In this document: positions 17,816 to 28,256 of the stretch, one piece after another
Layout of the letters: the number at the start of each line of letters is the position of its first letter
How positions within the stretch are numbered: position 1 is the first letter of the stretch
Origin: Pseudoclavibacter sp. AY1F1
GTDB taxonomy: Bacteria; Actinomycetota; Actinomycetes; Actinomycetales; Microbacteriaceae
Length of the DNA: 64,000 nucleotides
Direction of reading: 5' to 3'
Assembly: GCF_002931075.1 (NCBI RefSeq)
Contig: NZ_PSTQ01000001.1
Location: 62,001-126,000, forward strand
Program-made: the position numbers and the translations under genes
The notes under the pieces: generated by a model
The model's input: the letters and a program-made list of their open reading frames with translations, nothing else
The model's database searches: none
Told to the model about the DNA's origin: nothing

Positions 17816-17919
17816 TAGTATCTTGCTCGAGTCCTGGGCACCATCGTTCGTCCCCCTCGCACGCATGCAGGGCTCCGCTGGCTGGCGCCGGCGAGTACTA
17901 CTGAGCAATGGAGACAAAC
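17816..17919 (+). promoter_or_regulatory. Long leader of cold-shock gene
   Basis: A -10-like TAGTAT at 17816-17821 would start a leader of about 90 nt before the cold-shock ATG. Long structured leaders are usual for cspA-type mRNAs. The 17656-17815 stretch upstream shows no gene. Confidence 0.4.
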
Positions 17920-18135
17920 ATGGCGAACGGAACCGTGAAGTGGTTCAACGCTGACAAGGGCTACGGCTTCATCACTGTGGATGCGCTCGACGGCGCGGCC
18001 GCACAGGATGTGTTCGTGCACTACAAGGCCATCGAGATGCAGGGCTACCGCGTTCTCGAAGAGGGACAGAAGGTCGAATTCGAAATCGGAGCGGGTGACA
18101 AGGGCCCCCAGGCGGAGTCCGTGCGCGCGCTCTGA
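17920..18135 (+). CDS. cspA: Cold-shock protein CspA type
   Basis: 71 residues. An OB-fold with both RNA-binding motifs, KGYGFIT (RNP1) and DVFVHY (RNP2); a short insert (DALDGAAAQ) lies between strands 2 and 3. It acts as an RNA chaperone. The start MANGTVKWF is chosen because GGAGA lies 6 bp upstream; an in-frame ATG 12 bp earlier would place the Shine-Dalgarno inside the gene. A terminator with a T tract follows. Confidence 0.95.
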   Translation: MANGTVKWFNADKGYGFITVDALDGAAAQDVFVHYKAIEMQGYRVLEEGQKVEFEIGAGDKGPQAESVRAL

Positions 18136-18147
18136 CCCACAACGAGA

Positions 18148-19968
<1,821 letters not shown>

Positions 19969-19987
19969 GCACCCCACGCAAGTAGGC

Positions 19988-20019
19988 AAGCGGGCGGCTC
20001 CTCACGGAGTCGCCCGCTT
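19988..20019 (+). terminator. Terminator after groEL
   Basis: Arms AAGCGGGCGGCTCC and GGAGTCGCCCGCTT, TCAC loop; located 20 bp past the stop. Confidence 0.85.
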
Positions 20020-20020
20020 C

Positions 20021-20160
20021 GTCGTGCAGGCTTTGTCGTGCAGGCCCTGTCGTGCAGGCTTTGTCGTGCAGGCCTTGTCGTGCAGGCTTTGTCGTGCAGG
20101 CCTTGTCGTGCAGGCTTTGTCGTGCAGGCCTTGTCGTGCACGCCCTGTCGTGCACGCTTT
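20021..20160. repeat. 14-bp tandem repeat, 10 copies
   Basis: Ten head-to-tail copies of GTCGTGCAGGCTTT starting every 14 bp from 20021 to 20147. Variants alternate between GGCTTT and GGCCTT, giving a 28-bp higher-order period; the last two copies carry GCACG in place of GCAGG. All frames stay open through it only because of the repeat. It lies between the groEL terminator and the 3' end of the WXG100 gene. Confidence 0.95.
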
Positions 20161-20222
20161 CGCCGAGTAGCGAGCGGGTGTGCCCACCCATCTGCGTCCG
20201 ACCCCCAGGCGCTCCCGGGTAA

Positions 20223-20513
20223 CTAGGCGCTGAAGAGCCGCCGCACGTCGCCCTCGACGGTGCCGTAGCTGGCGCTTGCACTGCCAAGGGCACCGTTGAT
20301 CGACGAGATGCTCGACTCGACCTGCACCTGGGTTGCGCGCCATTGCTGGACCAGCCCCTGGAAGGCAGTCGCGGCCTCACCGGTCCACGAGCCCTCCAAG
20401 GCGGTCAGGTTGGACAGAAGCGTCGCGACCTCCGCCTGCACGCGGCCGATGGATGCCTGGGTGTTCGTCACGGTGAGCTGCAACTGTTCGCTGTCAACCA
20501 TGTAGATGGCCAT
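20223..20513 (-). CDS. WXG100 family (ESAT-6-like) protein
   Basis: 96 residues, the usual length. The central GSWTG turn lies between two predicted helices, and a hydrophobic/Gln-rich pattern follows. Such proteins are secreted by type VII (ESX) systems as dimers. No ESX ATPase or membrane component and no second WXG gene is nearby, so this is an orphan in the window. The start has an AGGGGG sequence about 6 bp upstream. Confidence 0.85.
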   Translation of the reverse strand: MAIYMVDSEQLQLTVTNTQASIGRVQAEVATLLSNLTALEGSWTGEAATAFQGLVQQWRATQVQVESSISSINGALGSASASYGTVEGDVRRLFSA

Positions 20514-20596
20514 GGTGGTTCCCCCCTCGTCGGCCGCCGGACCGCTTCCGGCGGCACCTCGCGAGAAGGCTAAGGGAGCTCGGGGCCGAGCTGAGG

Positions 20597-22330
20597 CTAT
20601 GCGTTCGGGGCTGTGGAGGAAGAACTGTCCACAGGCGCAGACATGAGGAGTGGGAACTTGAGGCGGAAGGTTGCACCGCCGCCAGGCGTCTCGAACACGT
20701 CGACTTCGCCATCGTGCGCCTTCATGATCGCCGAGACGATTGACAGGCCGAGCCCGGAGCCGCCGGTCTCGCGCGCCCTCGAGGTGTCCGCGCGCCAGAA
20801 GCGCTCGAAGATCTTCTGCCTGATCTGCGGAGGGATGCCCTCCCCGTGGTCGATGATGTCGACGATTGCCAGCTGGTTCGGCAGGTCGACCGTGACGCCG
20901 ACCTCGAGCGGCGATCCCTCCGGGGTGTACCGCATGGCGTTGCCAAGCAGGTTGGAGATCGCCTGTCGCACCTTGTCCTCGTTCGCATGGACCATGGCCG
21001 GCACGTCGCCGAAGTCCTCGTCGGCCTCAGCGACTTCGACCTCGCTTGCTTCCACGCCCTTGCGACGGATCGGGAAGCCTCGCAGCGCGGGGCGGGGCAG
21101 GGGGCGCCGCCGCCAGATCGCGCGGCGCGCGGGAGTGGCCTCCGGCGAGGTGGCCATGTCTTCGGCGACCGGTTCTGCTTCGATCGGAGCCGGCAGCTCG
21201 CCGGTGGTCGCCATCCCGGGGGAGTCGGCCTCGTCCTGAGGGTCTTGGATGATGCGCACCGGGAGGGCCCGCACAACTCTGTCCTTTGCCGTGGCGTGGG
21301 CATCCATCGCCGCGTCTTCTGCGATCGGTTCGAGATCGATGACGTCCTTGACGAGCTCGCGGGTCTCATCGAGCCGCGCGAGCTGCAGGAGGTCCTCGAC
21401 GAGGCCGCCCATGCGGAGGGCTTCCTTCTCGATCCGCTCCATGGCCTGGCCGACCTTCTCCGGGTCGTTCAGCGCCCCCATGCGGTAGAGCTCGGCGTAC
21501 CCGCGCACGGTGACAAGCGGTGTGCGTAGCTCGTGGCTGGCGTCGCCGACGAACCTGCGCATCTGGGCGATCGTGCGTGTGCGCTCGTCGAAAGCGTGGT
21601 CGATGCGCACGAGCATGGTGTTGAGCGACCGCGAGAGTCGCCCGACCTCCGTGTTGGGCGTCCCGGCGGGGAGCCGCTGCGAGTAGTCGCCTGACGCGAA
21701 CTGCATGGCAGTTGCCTCGACCTGCCTGAGGGGCAGCAGGGTGGCTGAGACAAGCACCCGAGTGAGGGCGGCCCCGAAGATCACGACGGTCAGTCCGAAT
21801 CCGAAGAAGATGGCGAGGAAGTTGACCATGGTCGCGTTCACGCTCGTGAGCGGGGCGGCGATGAGGAGCGTTCCTCGCACCTGATCGGCCGCATACTCGC
21901 CTTCTGGAACGGTGATCGTCCGCCAGCTCGCGCCGAGCGGATCTTCCATGTCGAAGAGGCTCTGGCTTCCCCGGTTGGCGGCGTCGGTCGGCACCTCCGG
22001 TGCGATCGCCCGCGGGCGCTGCCACTGCCCCCAGTTGTCGACGACAACTTCGCCTTCGGCATCGACGACGGCGACATACAGCGTCGACGGCGCAATGCGC
22101 ACCGAATCGTACGTGAATAGCTGCGACGATACGTCGGTGGCCAGGAACTGGGTCGGGTCGCTCGCGTAGACGCTCAACTGCGAGTCCGTCTGCGAAACGA
22201 GGGTCGGTCGAAGCAGCAGCGTCGTCCCTATTCCGGCGACGACGATGCCAAACGTCAACAGGGTGATGTTGACGATCGTCAGCTTGTTGCGGAGCGAGAG
22301 CCGATCCCAGCGCCAGGCCTTGAACGGCAC
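20597..22330 (-). CDS. Sensor histidine kinase with a long linker insert
   Basis: 577 residues. Membrane helices at about 18-40 and 168-190 enclose an extracellular sensor (about 41-165); then HAMP, a HisKA domain with His266 in DASHELRTPL, and HATPase motifs NLLGNAMRYTPEG and GGSGLGLSIV. Between HisKA and HATPase there is an unusual insert of about 80 residues (about 355-440) rich in Pro, Arg, Glu and Ala. The family resembles the actinobacterial MprB/TcrY kinases. Its regulator lies 38 bp upstream on the same strand. Confidence 0.88.
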   Translation of the reverse strand: MPFKAWRWDRLSLRNKLTIVNITLLTFGIVVAGIGTTLLLRPTLVSQTDSQLSVYASDPTQFLATDVSSQLFTYDSVRIAPSTLYVAVVDAEGEVVVDNWGQWQRPRAIAPEVPTDAANRGSQSLFDMEDPLGASWRTITVPEGEYAADQVRGTLLIAAPLTSVNATMVNFLAIFFGFGLTVVIFGAALTRVLVSATLLPLRQVEATAMQFASGDYSQRLPAGTPNTEVGRLSRSLNTMLVRIDHAFDERTRTIAQMRRFVGDASHELRTPLVTVRGYAELYRMGALNDPEKVGQAMERIEKEALRMGGLVEDLLQLARLDETRELVKDVIDLEPIAEDAAMDAHATAKDRVVRALPVRIIQDPQDEADSPGMATTGELPAPIEAEPVAEDMATSPEATPARRAIWRRRPLPRPALRGFPIRRKGVEASEVEVAEADEDFGDVPAMVHANEDKVRQAISNLLGNAMRYTPEGSPLEVGVTVDLPNQLAIVDIIDHGEGIPPQIRQKIFERFWRADTSRARETGGSGLGLSIVSAIMKAHDGEVDVFETPGGGATFRLKFPLLMSAPVDSSSSTAPNA

Positions 22331-22368
22331 CGCCTACTTCCCCTCGTGACCGAGCCTGGCCACCTCTG

Positions 22369-23067
22369 CTAGGCCTTGGCCCCGGAGACCTTCAGCATGT
22401 AGCCGAAGCCGCGCTTTGTCTGGATGAGCGGCTCCTCCGTGAACTGGTCGAGCTTGCGTCGCAGGTAGGAGATGTAGGACTCCACGATTCCGGCGTCGCC
22501 GTTGAAGTCGTACTCCCACACGTGGTCCAGGATCTGCGCCTTGGAGAGCACGCGGTTCGGGTTCAGCATGAGGTAGCGGAGCAGCTTGAACTCCGTGGGG
22601 GACAGCTCGATGGGCTCGTCGCCGATGAACACCTCGTGGGTGTCCTGGTCCATCGTGAGTTCTCCGGTGCGGATGACCGCTTCTTCCTCTGCCTGCATCG
22701 TGCGACGGAGGATCGCCTTGATACGGGCCACGATCTCGTCGAGGCTGAACGGTTTGGTGACGTAGTCGTCGCCTCCCGCGTTGAGGCCCTCGATCTTGTC
22801 GTCGGTGTCGTCCTTGGCGGTGAGGAAGAGGATGGGGCTCGTGTACCCGGAAGCGCGCAGGCGCTTGGTGACGCCGAAGCCGTTCATGTCGGGGAGCATG
22901 ACGTCGAGAACGATGAGGTCGGGCTCCTCCTCGATGACAGCGGAGATCGCAGCGGCGCCGTTGCCGACGGCACGCACCATGAACCCTGCGAAGCGCAGGC
23001 TGGTCGACAGGAGTTCGCGGATGTTTGGCTCGTCGTCAACAACGAGAATCTTGGGGCCATCAGTCAT
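22369..23067 (-). CDS. OmpR-family response regulator
   Basis: 232 residues. Receiver domain with Asp55 in VLDVMLPD and Lys in TKPFSLDE; C-terminal winged helix with VWEYDFNGDAGIVESYISYL and QTKRGFGYMLK, features of TcrX/MprA-like regulators. It precedes and is probably co-transcribed with the histidine kinase. Targets are unknown; phased TGTGAC repeats about 9-11 kb away are one possibility but not specific evidence. Confidence 0.9.
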   Translation of the reverse strand: MTDGPKILVVDDEPNIRELLSTSLRFAGFMVRAVGNGAAAISAVIEEEPDLIVLDVMLPDMNGFGVTKRLRASGYTSPILFLTAKDDTDDKIEGLNAGGDDYVTKPFSLDEIVARIKAILRRTMQAEEEAVIRTGELTMDQDTHEVFIGDEPIELSPTEFKLLRYLMLNPNRVLSKAQILDHVWEYDFNGDAGIVESYISYLRRKLDQFTEEPLIQTKRGFGYMLKVSGAKA

Positions 23068-23197
23068 GGACTAAGTATCTTGACGCCGTCTGAGTGAAGT
23101 CTGACGGCGCGCGGTGTCTCCGCTCTGCGGGTGCGCTAATCTTCTGGGTCGCCCTCGTGAGAATTCTTCGGCCCGACGACTGCACTACTGTGCCGGT

Positions 23198-24013
23198 ATG
23201 GACGACTCCGCTGCACCCAGGTACATGCACGGGCACCACTCGAGCGTGCTTCGCTCGCACGGGCGTCGCACGGCCGAGAGCTCGGCCGCATACCTGCTGC
23301 CCGAACTCCGACAGGGGATGCGCGTGCTCGACGTCGGCTGCGGGCCCGGGTCGATCACGCTCGATCTGGCGGCGCTGGTCGGTGCGGCTGGTCAGGTCAT
23401 CGGCATCGAAGTCGTCGATGAGCCTCTCGAGACGGCTCGTGCCGCCGCGGTCTCCCGAGGGGACTCGCGAACGGAGTTCCAGCTTGGCGACGTCTACGCG
23501 CTCGACTTCGCGGATGGCGAGTTCGATGTTGTGCACGCGCATCAGGTGCTGCAGCATCTTGCCGACCCTGTTGCGGCGCTGGGTGAGATGCGCCGAGTGA
23601 CGAAGCCGGGTGGGCTTGTTGCTGTGCGCGACGTCGACTACGGCACGTGCGTGTGGCATCCGCAGCTCCCCGCGCTCGACCACTGGCTCGCGGTGTACGA
23701 CCGGGTCGCCAGATCGAACGACGGCGAGCCGAATGCGGGGAGGCTCCTCAAGAGCTGGGCGCGAGCCGCGGGACTTGGTGATGTCCGACTCACGGCGAGT
23801 GCGTGGATCTTCGCGACGGGTGACGAGCGCGAGTGGTGGGGTTCCACGTGGGCCGAGCGAGCAACGCTCTCTCGCTTCGCGGAGGACGCCAGAGCTCGGG
23901 GCATCGCGTCGTCTGGAGATCTTCAGCGGATCGCTGATGCCTGGTCGGCGTGGGCGTCCGATGACGACGCCGAGTTCGTCATGACCCACGTGGAGTTGCT
24001 CGCGCGCGTGTGA
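23198..24013 (+). CDS. SAM-dependent methyltransferase (UbiE-like)
   Basis: About 271 residues. Class I fold with motif I VLDVGCGPGSITLDLA, acidic motif II GIEVVDEP and a post-motif HQVLQHLADPVAALGEM typical of UbiE/COQ5-like enzymes. The substrate is unknown. TACTGT at 23186-23191 ends 6 nt before the ATG, with no Shine-Dalgarno sequence, so the transcript is likely leaderless. The N-terminal extension of the open frame is rejected for this reason. Confidence 0.85.
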   Translation: MDDSAAPRYMHGHHSSVLRSHGRRTAESSAAYLLPELRQGMRVLDVGCGPGSITLDLAALVGAAGQVIGIEVVDEPLETARAAAVSRGDSRTEFQLGDVYALDFADGEFDVVHAHQVLQHLADPVAALGEMRRVTKPGGLVAVRDVDYGTCVWHPQLPALDHWLAVYDRVARSNDGEPNAGRLLKSWARAAGLGDVRLTASAWIFATGDEREWWGSTWAERATLSRFAEDARARGIASSGDLQRIADAWSAWASDDDAEFVMTHVELLARV

Positions 24014-24030
24014 TCGACCGTGCCGACTGT

Positions 24031-25677
24031 TTACGCCGGCGCGAGGATCGCGTCGGCGTCGAGGATCTCGTACGAGTAGCCCTGCTCCGCGAGGAAGCGC
24101 TGGCGGTTCTGCGCGAAGTCCTGGTCGACGGTCTCGCGGGAGACCAACGTGTAGAACGACGCGGTCACGCCCGTCGAGCTCGGGCGGAGCAGTCGGCCGA
24201 GCCGCTGAGCCTCCTCCTGGCGTGAGCCGTACGAGCCGGAGATTTGCACGGCGACAGACGCATCCGGCAGGTCGACGGAGAAGTTGGCGACCTTCGAGAC
24301 GACAAGCACCTTCTCTCGGCCCTCGCGGAAGGCCTGGAACAGCTCCTCGCGCTCGGCGATGGGCGTCTGCCCCGTGAGCTTCGGGACGCCCAGCTCCTCG
24401 GCGATACTGTCGATCTGATCGAGGTACTGCGCGATGACCAGGATGTTCTCGCCCTCGTGCTTGGCGATGAGGGCCTTCACGAGCTCGTGCTTGGCAGGCG
24501 CCGTCGCGGCGATCCGGTACCGCTCGTCGTCGCTTGCCGCCGCGTACTCCATTCGCGTCTCGTACGGCAGGTCGACGCGCACCTCGTAGCACTTGGCTGG
24601 TGAGATGTACCCCTGCGCCTCGATGTCCTTCCACGGAGCGTCGAAGCGTTTCGGGCCGATGAGGCTGAAGACGTCGCCCTCCCGCCCGTCTTCGCGGACG
24701 AGAGTCGCCGTGAGCCCGAGGCGGCGGCGTGCCTGCAGCTCGGCGGTGAGCTTGAAGACCGGCGCGGGAAGAAGGTGCACCTCGTCGTAGACGATGAGAC
24801 CCCAATCGAGGGCATCGAGCAGCGAGAGGTGCGTGTAGACGCCCTTCCTCCGAGCCGTGAGGATCTGGTAGGTCGCGATCGTGACGGGCTTGATCTCCTT
24901 GATCTCGCCCGAGTACTCGCCGATCTCGTCCTCCGTGAGCGTGGTCCGCCGGAGAAGCTCGTCCCGCCATTGCCGCGCAGACACCGTGTTCGTCACGAGG
25001 ATGAGAGTGCTTGTCGAGGCTGTCGCCATGGCTCCCGCCCCGACGAGGGTCTTGCCAGCGCCGCACGGGAGGACAACAACGCCGGAGCCACCGGCGAAGA
25101 AGTGGTCGACGGCCGAGCGCTGGTAGTCGCGCAGCTGCCATTCGGATTCGTCGAGCGCGATGGCGTGCGGTGTGCCCGGTGTGTAGCCGGCCAGGTCTTC
25201 CGCGGGCCAGCCGAGCTTCACGAGCTGCTGCTTGAGCTCGCCGCGCGCCCAGGCCTGAACCCGGAATCCGGATTCGCCGGTCGGCCCCTCGAGGAGGGGC
25301 GCAACGTGCTTGGCCCTGGAGATCTGCAGGAGCACGGCGGGGTCGTCGCTCGAGACGACAAGCTCGCCGTGCTCATCGCGGGAGATCACGAGCTTGCCGT
25401 AGCGCGCCACAGTCTCGCGGATCTCCGCGGAGACGGATGCTGGGACGGGGAACTTCGCGAAGCGCTCGAGGACGTCGAGCATCTCGTCGGCCTCGTGGCC
25501 TGCAGCGCGGGCGTTCCAGAGGCCAAGTCGCGTGATCCGATACGTATGGATGTGCTCTGGAGCACGCTCGAGCTCGGCAAAGACCGCAAGCGCGTGGCGT
25601 GCGGCGTCGGCGTCGGGATGGGCGACTTCGAGCAGGACAGTTCTGTCGCTCTGTACGATCAACGGTCCAAGTGCCAT
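24031..25677 (-). CDS. XPB-type DNA repair helicase (SF2)
   Basis: About 548 residues from ATG 25677. N-terminal damage-recognition-like domain (starting PLIVQSDRTVLLEV), Walker A PCGAGKTLVGAG, DEVH box in IVYDEVHLLP, motif III GLTATLVREDG, the ThM-like ERFAKF region, and motif VI QRLGRLLRP. It closely follows the mycobacterial XPB helicase (Rv0861c) across its length. It is a 3'-5' ATP-dependent helicase. TATGAT about 8 nt before the ATG suggests a near-leaderless start. The partner gene lies upstream on the same strand. Confidence 0.93.
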   Translation of the reverse strand: MALGPLIVQSDRTVLLEVAHPDADAARHALAVFAELERAPEHIHTYRITRLGLWNARAAGHEADEMLDVLERFAKFPVPASVSAEIRETVARYGKLVISRDEHGELVVSSDDPAVLLQISRAKHVAPLLEGPTGESGFRVQAWARGELKQQLVKLGWPAEDLAGYTPGTPHAIALDESEWQLRDYQRSAVDHFFAGGSGVVVLPCGAGKTLVGAGAMATASTSTLILVTNTVSARQWRDELLRRTTLTEDEIGEYSGEIKEIKPVTIATYQILTARRKGVYTHLSLLDALDWGLIVYDEVHLLPAPVFKLTAELQARRRLGLTATLVREDGREGDVFSLIGPKRFDAPWKDIEAQGYISPAKCYEVRVDLPYETRMEYAAASDDERYRIAATAPAKHELVKALIAKHEGENILVIAQYLDQIDSIAEELGVPKLTGQTPIAEREELFQAFREGREKVLVVSKVANFSVDLPDASVAVQISGSYGSRQEEAQRLGRLLRPSSTGVTASFYTLVSRETVDQDFAQNRQRFLAEQGYSYEILDADAILAPA

Positions 25678-25775
25678 AACGGTCAATCATACCCGCCGGC
25701 CTTCGCGCGCCTGAGTGCTTGGCGGGGTCGGGTCAGGGCGACTAGTCTGCGCCGCGGTCTACTCCGCGCCGCCGT

Positions 25776-27434
25776 CTACTCCGCGTCTGGGATTTCTGAG
25801 AGCTGCACTTCGAGGATCGCGCGGATCGGAAGCGTCCGCTCGACGTCGGCGGCCAGGTCCCTCGCGCGGAGGCGGCCGGCGGCGACACTCATCGGCACGA
25901 GGCGGAGGGTCGTCTCCTTGCCGCCGCCGAGGTCGACGCGTACCGTGACTTCGCTTTTGGCTCGCCTGGCGACCTCGAGCTGGCGCTGCACCCACGTCTG
26001 GGCGTCGTCGCCCGCATCGAGTCGAGTCGCCTCATCGTGCAGCGCGTCCGCGAACCGCAGCGCAGCGTCGCTCGGTCGAAGGTCGCGTGCCGGAGCTGTC
26101 TCCCTCGGACGCAGTGGCACGAGCTGCCCTGTGGCGTTCTCAGCGCTGGCCGGGTAGCGCGCGTCGAGCAGCATGAGCACAACCGTGTCTCGCGAAGCTG
26201 ACGAGACGAGCGCTCCCTCACCTGATTGGCGCAGCCCGAGCGGCGCGACCGCGGCGTCCACTCGCAGTGCGTCCATGAGGGCAGGGTCTTGGCTCGTGAC
26301 CATGGTTCCTGGTCTGACAGGATGCTCGCGCACACGCACCCGTCCGTGGCGGTTCGCGGCTTCGCGGAGCAGGTACTCCACTGGTTGCGGAATTCCCGTG
26401 AGGGAAAGTCTTGCCAGGGTCGCCTCGATCTCGGAGATGGAGAGCCCGGTGCCGAGGGCGTGTGTGACGGAGGCCTCCGAGAGGCGGTAGCTCGAGGCGA
26501 GACCGCGCCGCTCGAGTGACGCGACGGCTTGCAGCGACTGCTCGTCCGCGGGGGCGAGGGGGCCGGGTGCGATGACGGAGAGGTCTGGTTGCAGGTAGAC
26601 GCCAGTGACCTCCTCCGGGAGCGAAGCCTCGAGTAGGTCGGCTGCCGCGTCGAGATCGTCCTGGGCGAGCAGGAGCCCCAGCTGGCTCAGCTGGCCTTCC
26701 ACCGTGAGACCGAGGAGCTCTGTCTGGGGCGTCGCGTGCGACTGGCTGTCGGTGAGCATGCCGGACCGGTCGGCCACGCGAAGCTCGGCGAGCCAGCACT
26801 CCGCGAGCTTGCGCCAGCGCGAAAGCGGGGCGCTCAGCCTGAAGACCCGGCCGGCGTCGGTCGGTCGCATGGCATCCGCGACGGGGCTGCAGAGTCCGAG
26901 GTCGAGCATCCACTCGAAGAGGGGCGACAGGACGGCCTGCTCCGTGTGCAGCTCGGCGGCGATGCGTCGAATCGTGGTGGCTCCGAGCTGGAGGCCGCCA
27001 CGGCCGTCGCGGTAGGCGCGCGGGGCGAGGTCCAAGGAGGCGATCGCGTCGGCGGCGAGCTGCGCCGCACCGTGGGCGCGCTCGGTCGCCTGGGGGAGTG
27101 GCGCCAGGCTGGCCTCGTCGACGGTCTGGTGGTCGGGCGAGTCGGCGAGCAGCTCAGCCAGCGCGGTGGCCGCCGCGGGCAGGAGTTCTGGCGCGTCGGG
27201 GGTACCGACGGCGAGGCCGCGGAGCCTCGCGAGCTGCAGCGCTGCAGCTGAGCCTGACGCGAGTCGGGATGCGTCCCGCCAGCCGAGGCGCGCGACGGCC
27301 TCGCCCGTGGCGGACTCGTCAGCGAGCGCTTCGGCGATGTCCATCGCGCCGCTGGAGCCGCGCATCGACAGCCTGCGCCAGGCGGCGAGGCCGGCGAGGT
27401 CGGTGCGATCGAGGCTGCGGAGGAGCTGGAGCAC
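25776..27434 (-). CDS. Helicase-associated domain protein (XPB partner)
   Basis: About 552 residues from the first available start, GTG 27434. It matches the helicase-associated family encoded next to bacterial XPB (Rv0862c type): a Leu/Ala-rich helical N-terminal half and a C-terminal domain with YLLREAANRHGRVRV and a closing beta region (RAILEVQLSEIPDAE). There is no Walker motif. Mycobacterial relatives are about 200 residues longer at the N-terminus. Upstream codons in this frame back to the small membrane gene contain no ATG, GTG or TTG, so the start is uncertain. Function with XPB is inferred from neighbourhood. Confidence 0.75.
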   Translation of the reverse strand: MLQLLRSLDRTDLAGLAAWRRLSMRGSSGAMDIAEALADESATGEAVARLGWRDASRLASGSAAALQLARLRGLAVGTPDAPELLPAAATALAELLADSPDHQTVDEASLAPLPQATERAHGAAQLAADAIASLDLAPRAYRDGRGGLQLGATTIRRIAAELHTEQAVLSPLFEWMLDLGLCSPVADAMRPTDAGRVFRLSAPLSRWRKLAECWLAELRVADRSGMLTDSQSHATPQTELLGLTVEGQLSQLGLLLAQDDLDAAADLLEASLPEEVTGVYLQPDLSVIAPGPLAPADEQSLQAVASLERRGLASSYRLSEASVTHALGTGLSISEIEATLARLSLTGIPQPVEYLLREAANRHGRVRVREHPVRPGTMVTSQDPALMDALRVDAAVAPLGLRQSGEGALVSSASRDTVVLMLLDARYPASAENATGQLVPLRPRETAPARDLRPSDAALRFADALHDEATRLDAGDDAQTWVQRQLEVARRAKSEVTVRVDLGGGKETTLRLVPMSVAAGRLRARDLAADVERTLPIRAILEVQLSEIPDAE

Positions 27435-27460
27435 CCGCAGCGCGCTCGGGGAGGCGTCTA

Positions 27461-27730
27461 TCAGCTCTCGGACCTGCCCCGCGAGCGTCGGTTCGCGACG
27501 ATGCGCCAGATGATGAGCGAGAGGATGAGGAGGAACGCGACTGGGAAGCCGATGTAGGTGACGAACAGGAGCGTCGGCCAGATCGGGTTGCTTGCGTCGA
27601 CCTCGATGCCGAGGAGTGGCGTCGCGAGCAGCACGAGGAGTGCGATGAAGGAGATCGCCGCGATGCCGAGGGACATGAAAGCGAGGATGCGTTCGCCCTT
27701 CGCGATGGGGGCGCCGTTGGAAGAGGTCAC
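27461..27730 (-). CDS. Small two-helix membrane protein
   Basis: 89 residues with two membrane helices (about 18-40 and 51-73) and a basic tail (RIVANRRSRGRS). It resembles a conserved actinobacterial membrane protein of this size (Rv0879c position). TAGTCT at 27737-27742 ends 6 nt before the GTG start, pointing to a leaderless mRNA. It precedes the XPB partner gene and may share its transcript. Function unknown. Confidence 0.75.
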   Translation of the reverse strand: MTSSNGAPIAKGERILAFMSLGIAAISFIALLVLLATPLLGIEVDASNPIWPTLLFVTYIGFPVAFLLILSLIIWRIVANRRSRGRSES

Positions 27731-27872
27731 CGAACCAGACTAATCGACATGCGCGCCACCGTAGACTGGTTCGGATCAGCCGCACGCCGCGGCCGACCAG
27801 GGGATGCGAAGTTCGCCGCCCCGCCTGTGAAAGTTCGATCTGGTGCATTGTGCGCCGAACAAGGAGATGGCC

Positions 27873-28256
27873 ATGCCCACCGGCAAGGTGAAGTTCTACG
27901 ACGAGGACAAGGGATTCGGCTTCATTGCGGCCGACGACGGTCAGGAAATCTTCCTGCACGCAACGGCGCTTCCTGCAGGAACCTCGTCGGTGCGCCCGGG
28001 TACGAAGCTCGAGTTCGGCATCGCCGACGGCCGACGCGGCGCCCAGGCGCTCTCGGTCCGAGTTCTGGAGGCGCCGCCGAGCGTCGCCCGCATCCAGCGC
28101 AAGTCGCCCGACGACATGGCGGTCATCATCGAGGACCTCGTCAAGCTGCTTGACACGGTTGGCGGGGCGATGCGTCGCGGCCGCTACCCCGAGAAGCCGC
28201 AGGGCGCGAAGATCGCAGCGATGCTTCGTCGCGTCGCGGACGACCTGGACGCCTGA
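27873..28256 (+). CDS. Long cold-shock domain protein (CspB type)
   Basis: 127 residues: an N-terminal cold-shock domain (KVKFYDEDKGFGFIAADDG with RNP1 KGFGFI and RNP2 EIFLHA) plus a C-terminal extension of about 60 residues (DDMAVIIEDLVKLLDTVGGA) found in actinobacterial homologues such as Rv0871. The AAGGAG sequence at 27861-27866 selects the ATG at 27873. Its stop overlaps the next start (TGATG), coupling it to the DUF3027 gene. Confidence 0.92.
   Translation: MPTGKVKFYDEDKGFGFIAADDGQEIFLHATALPAGTSSVRPGTKLEFGIADGRRGAQALSVRVLEAPPSVARIQRKSPDDMAVIIEDLVKLLDTVGGAMRRGRYPEKPQGAKIAAMLRRVADDLDA

Noticed and set aside
20021-20160. Repeat array as CRISPR
   Set aside because: Units are contiguous with no spacers and only 14 bp; no cas gene nearby.
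20038-20226. Open frames in the 14-bp repeat
   Set aside because: Repetitive MQALSCR-type peptide created by the repeat; no start signal and no fold.
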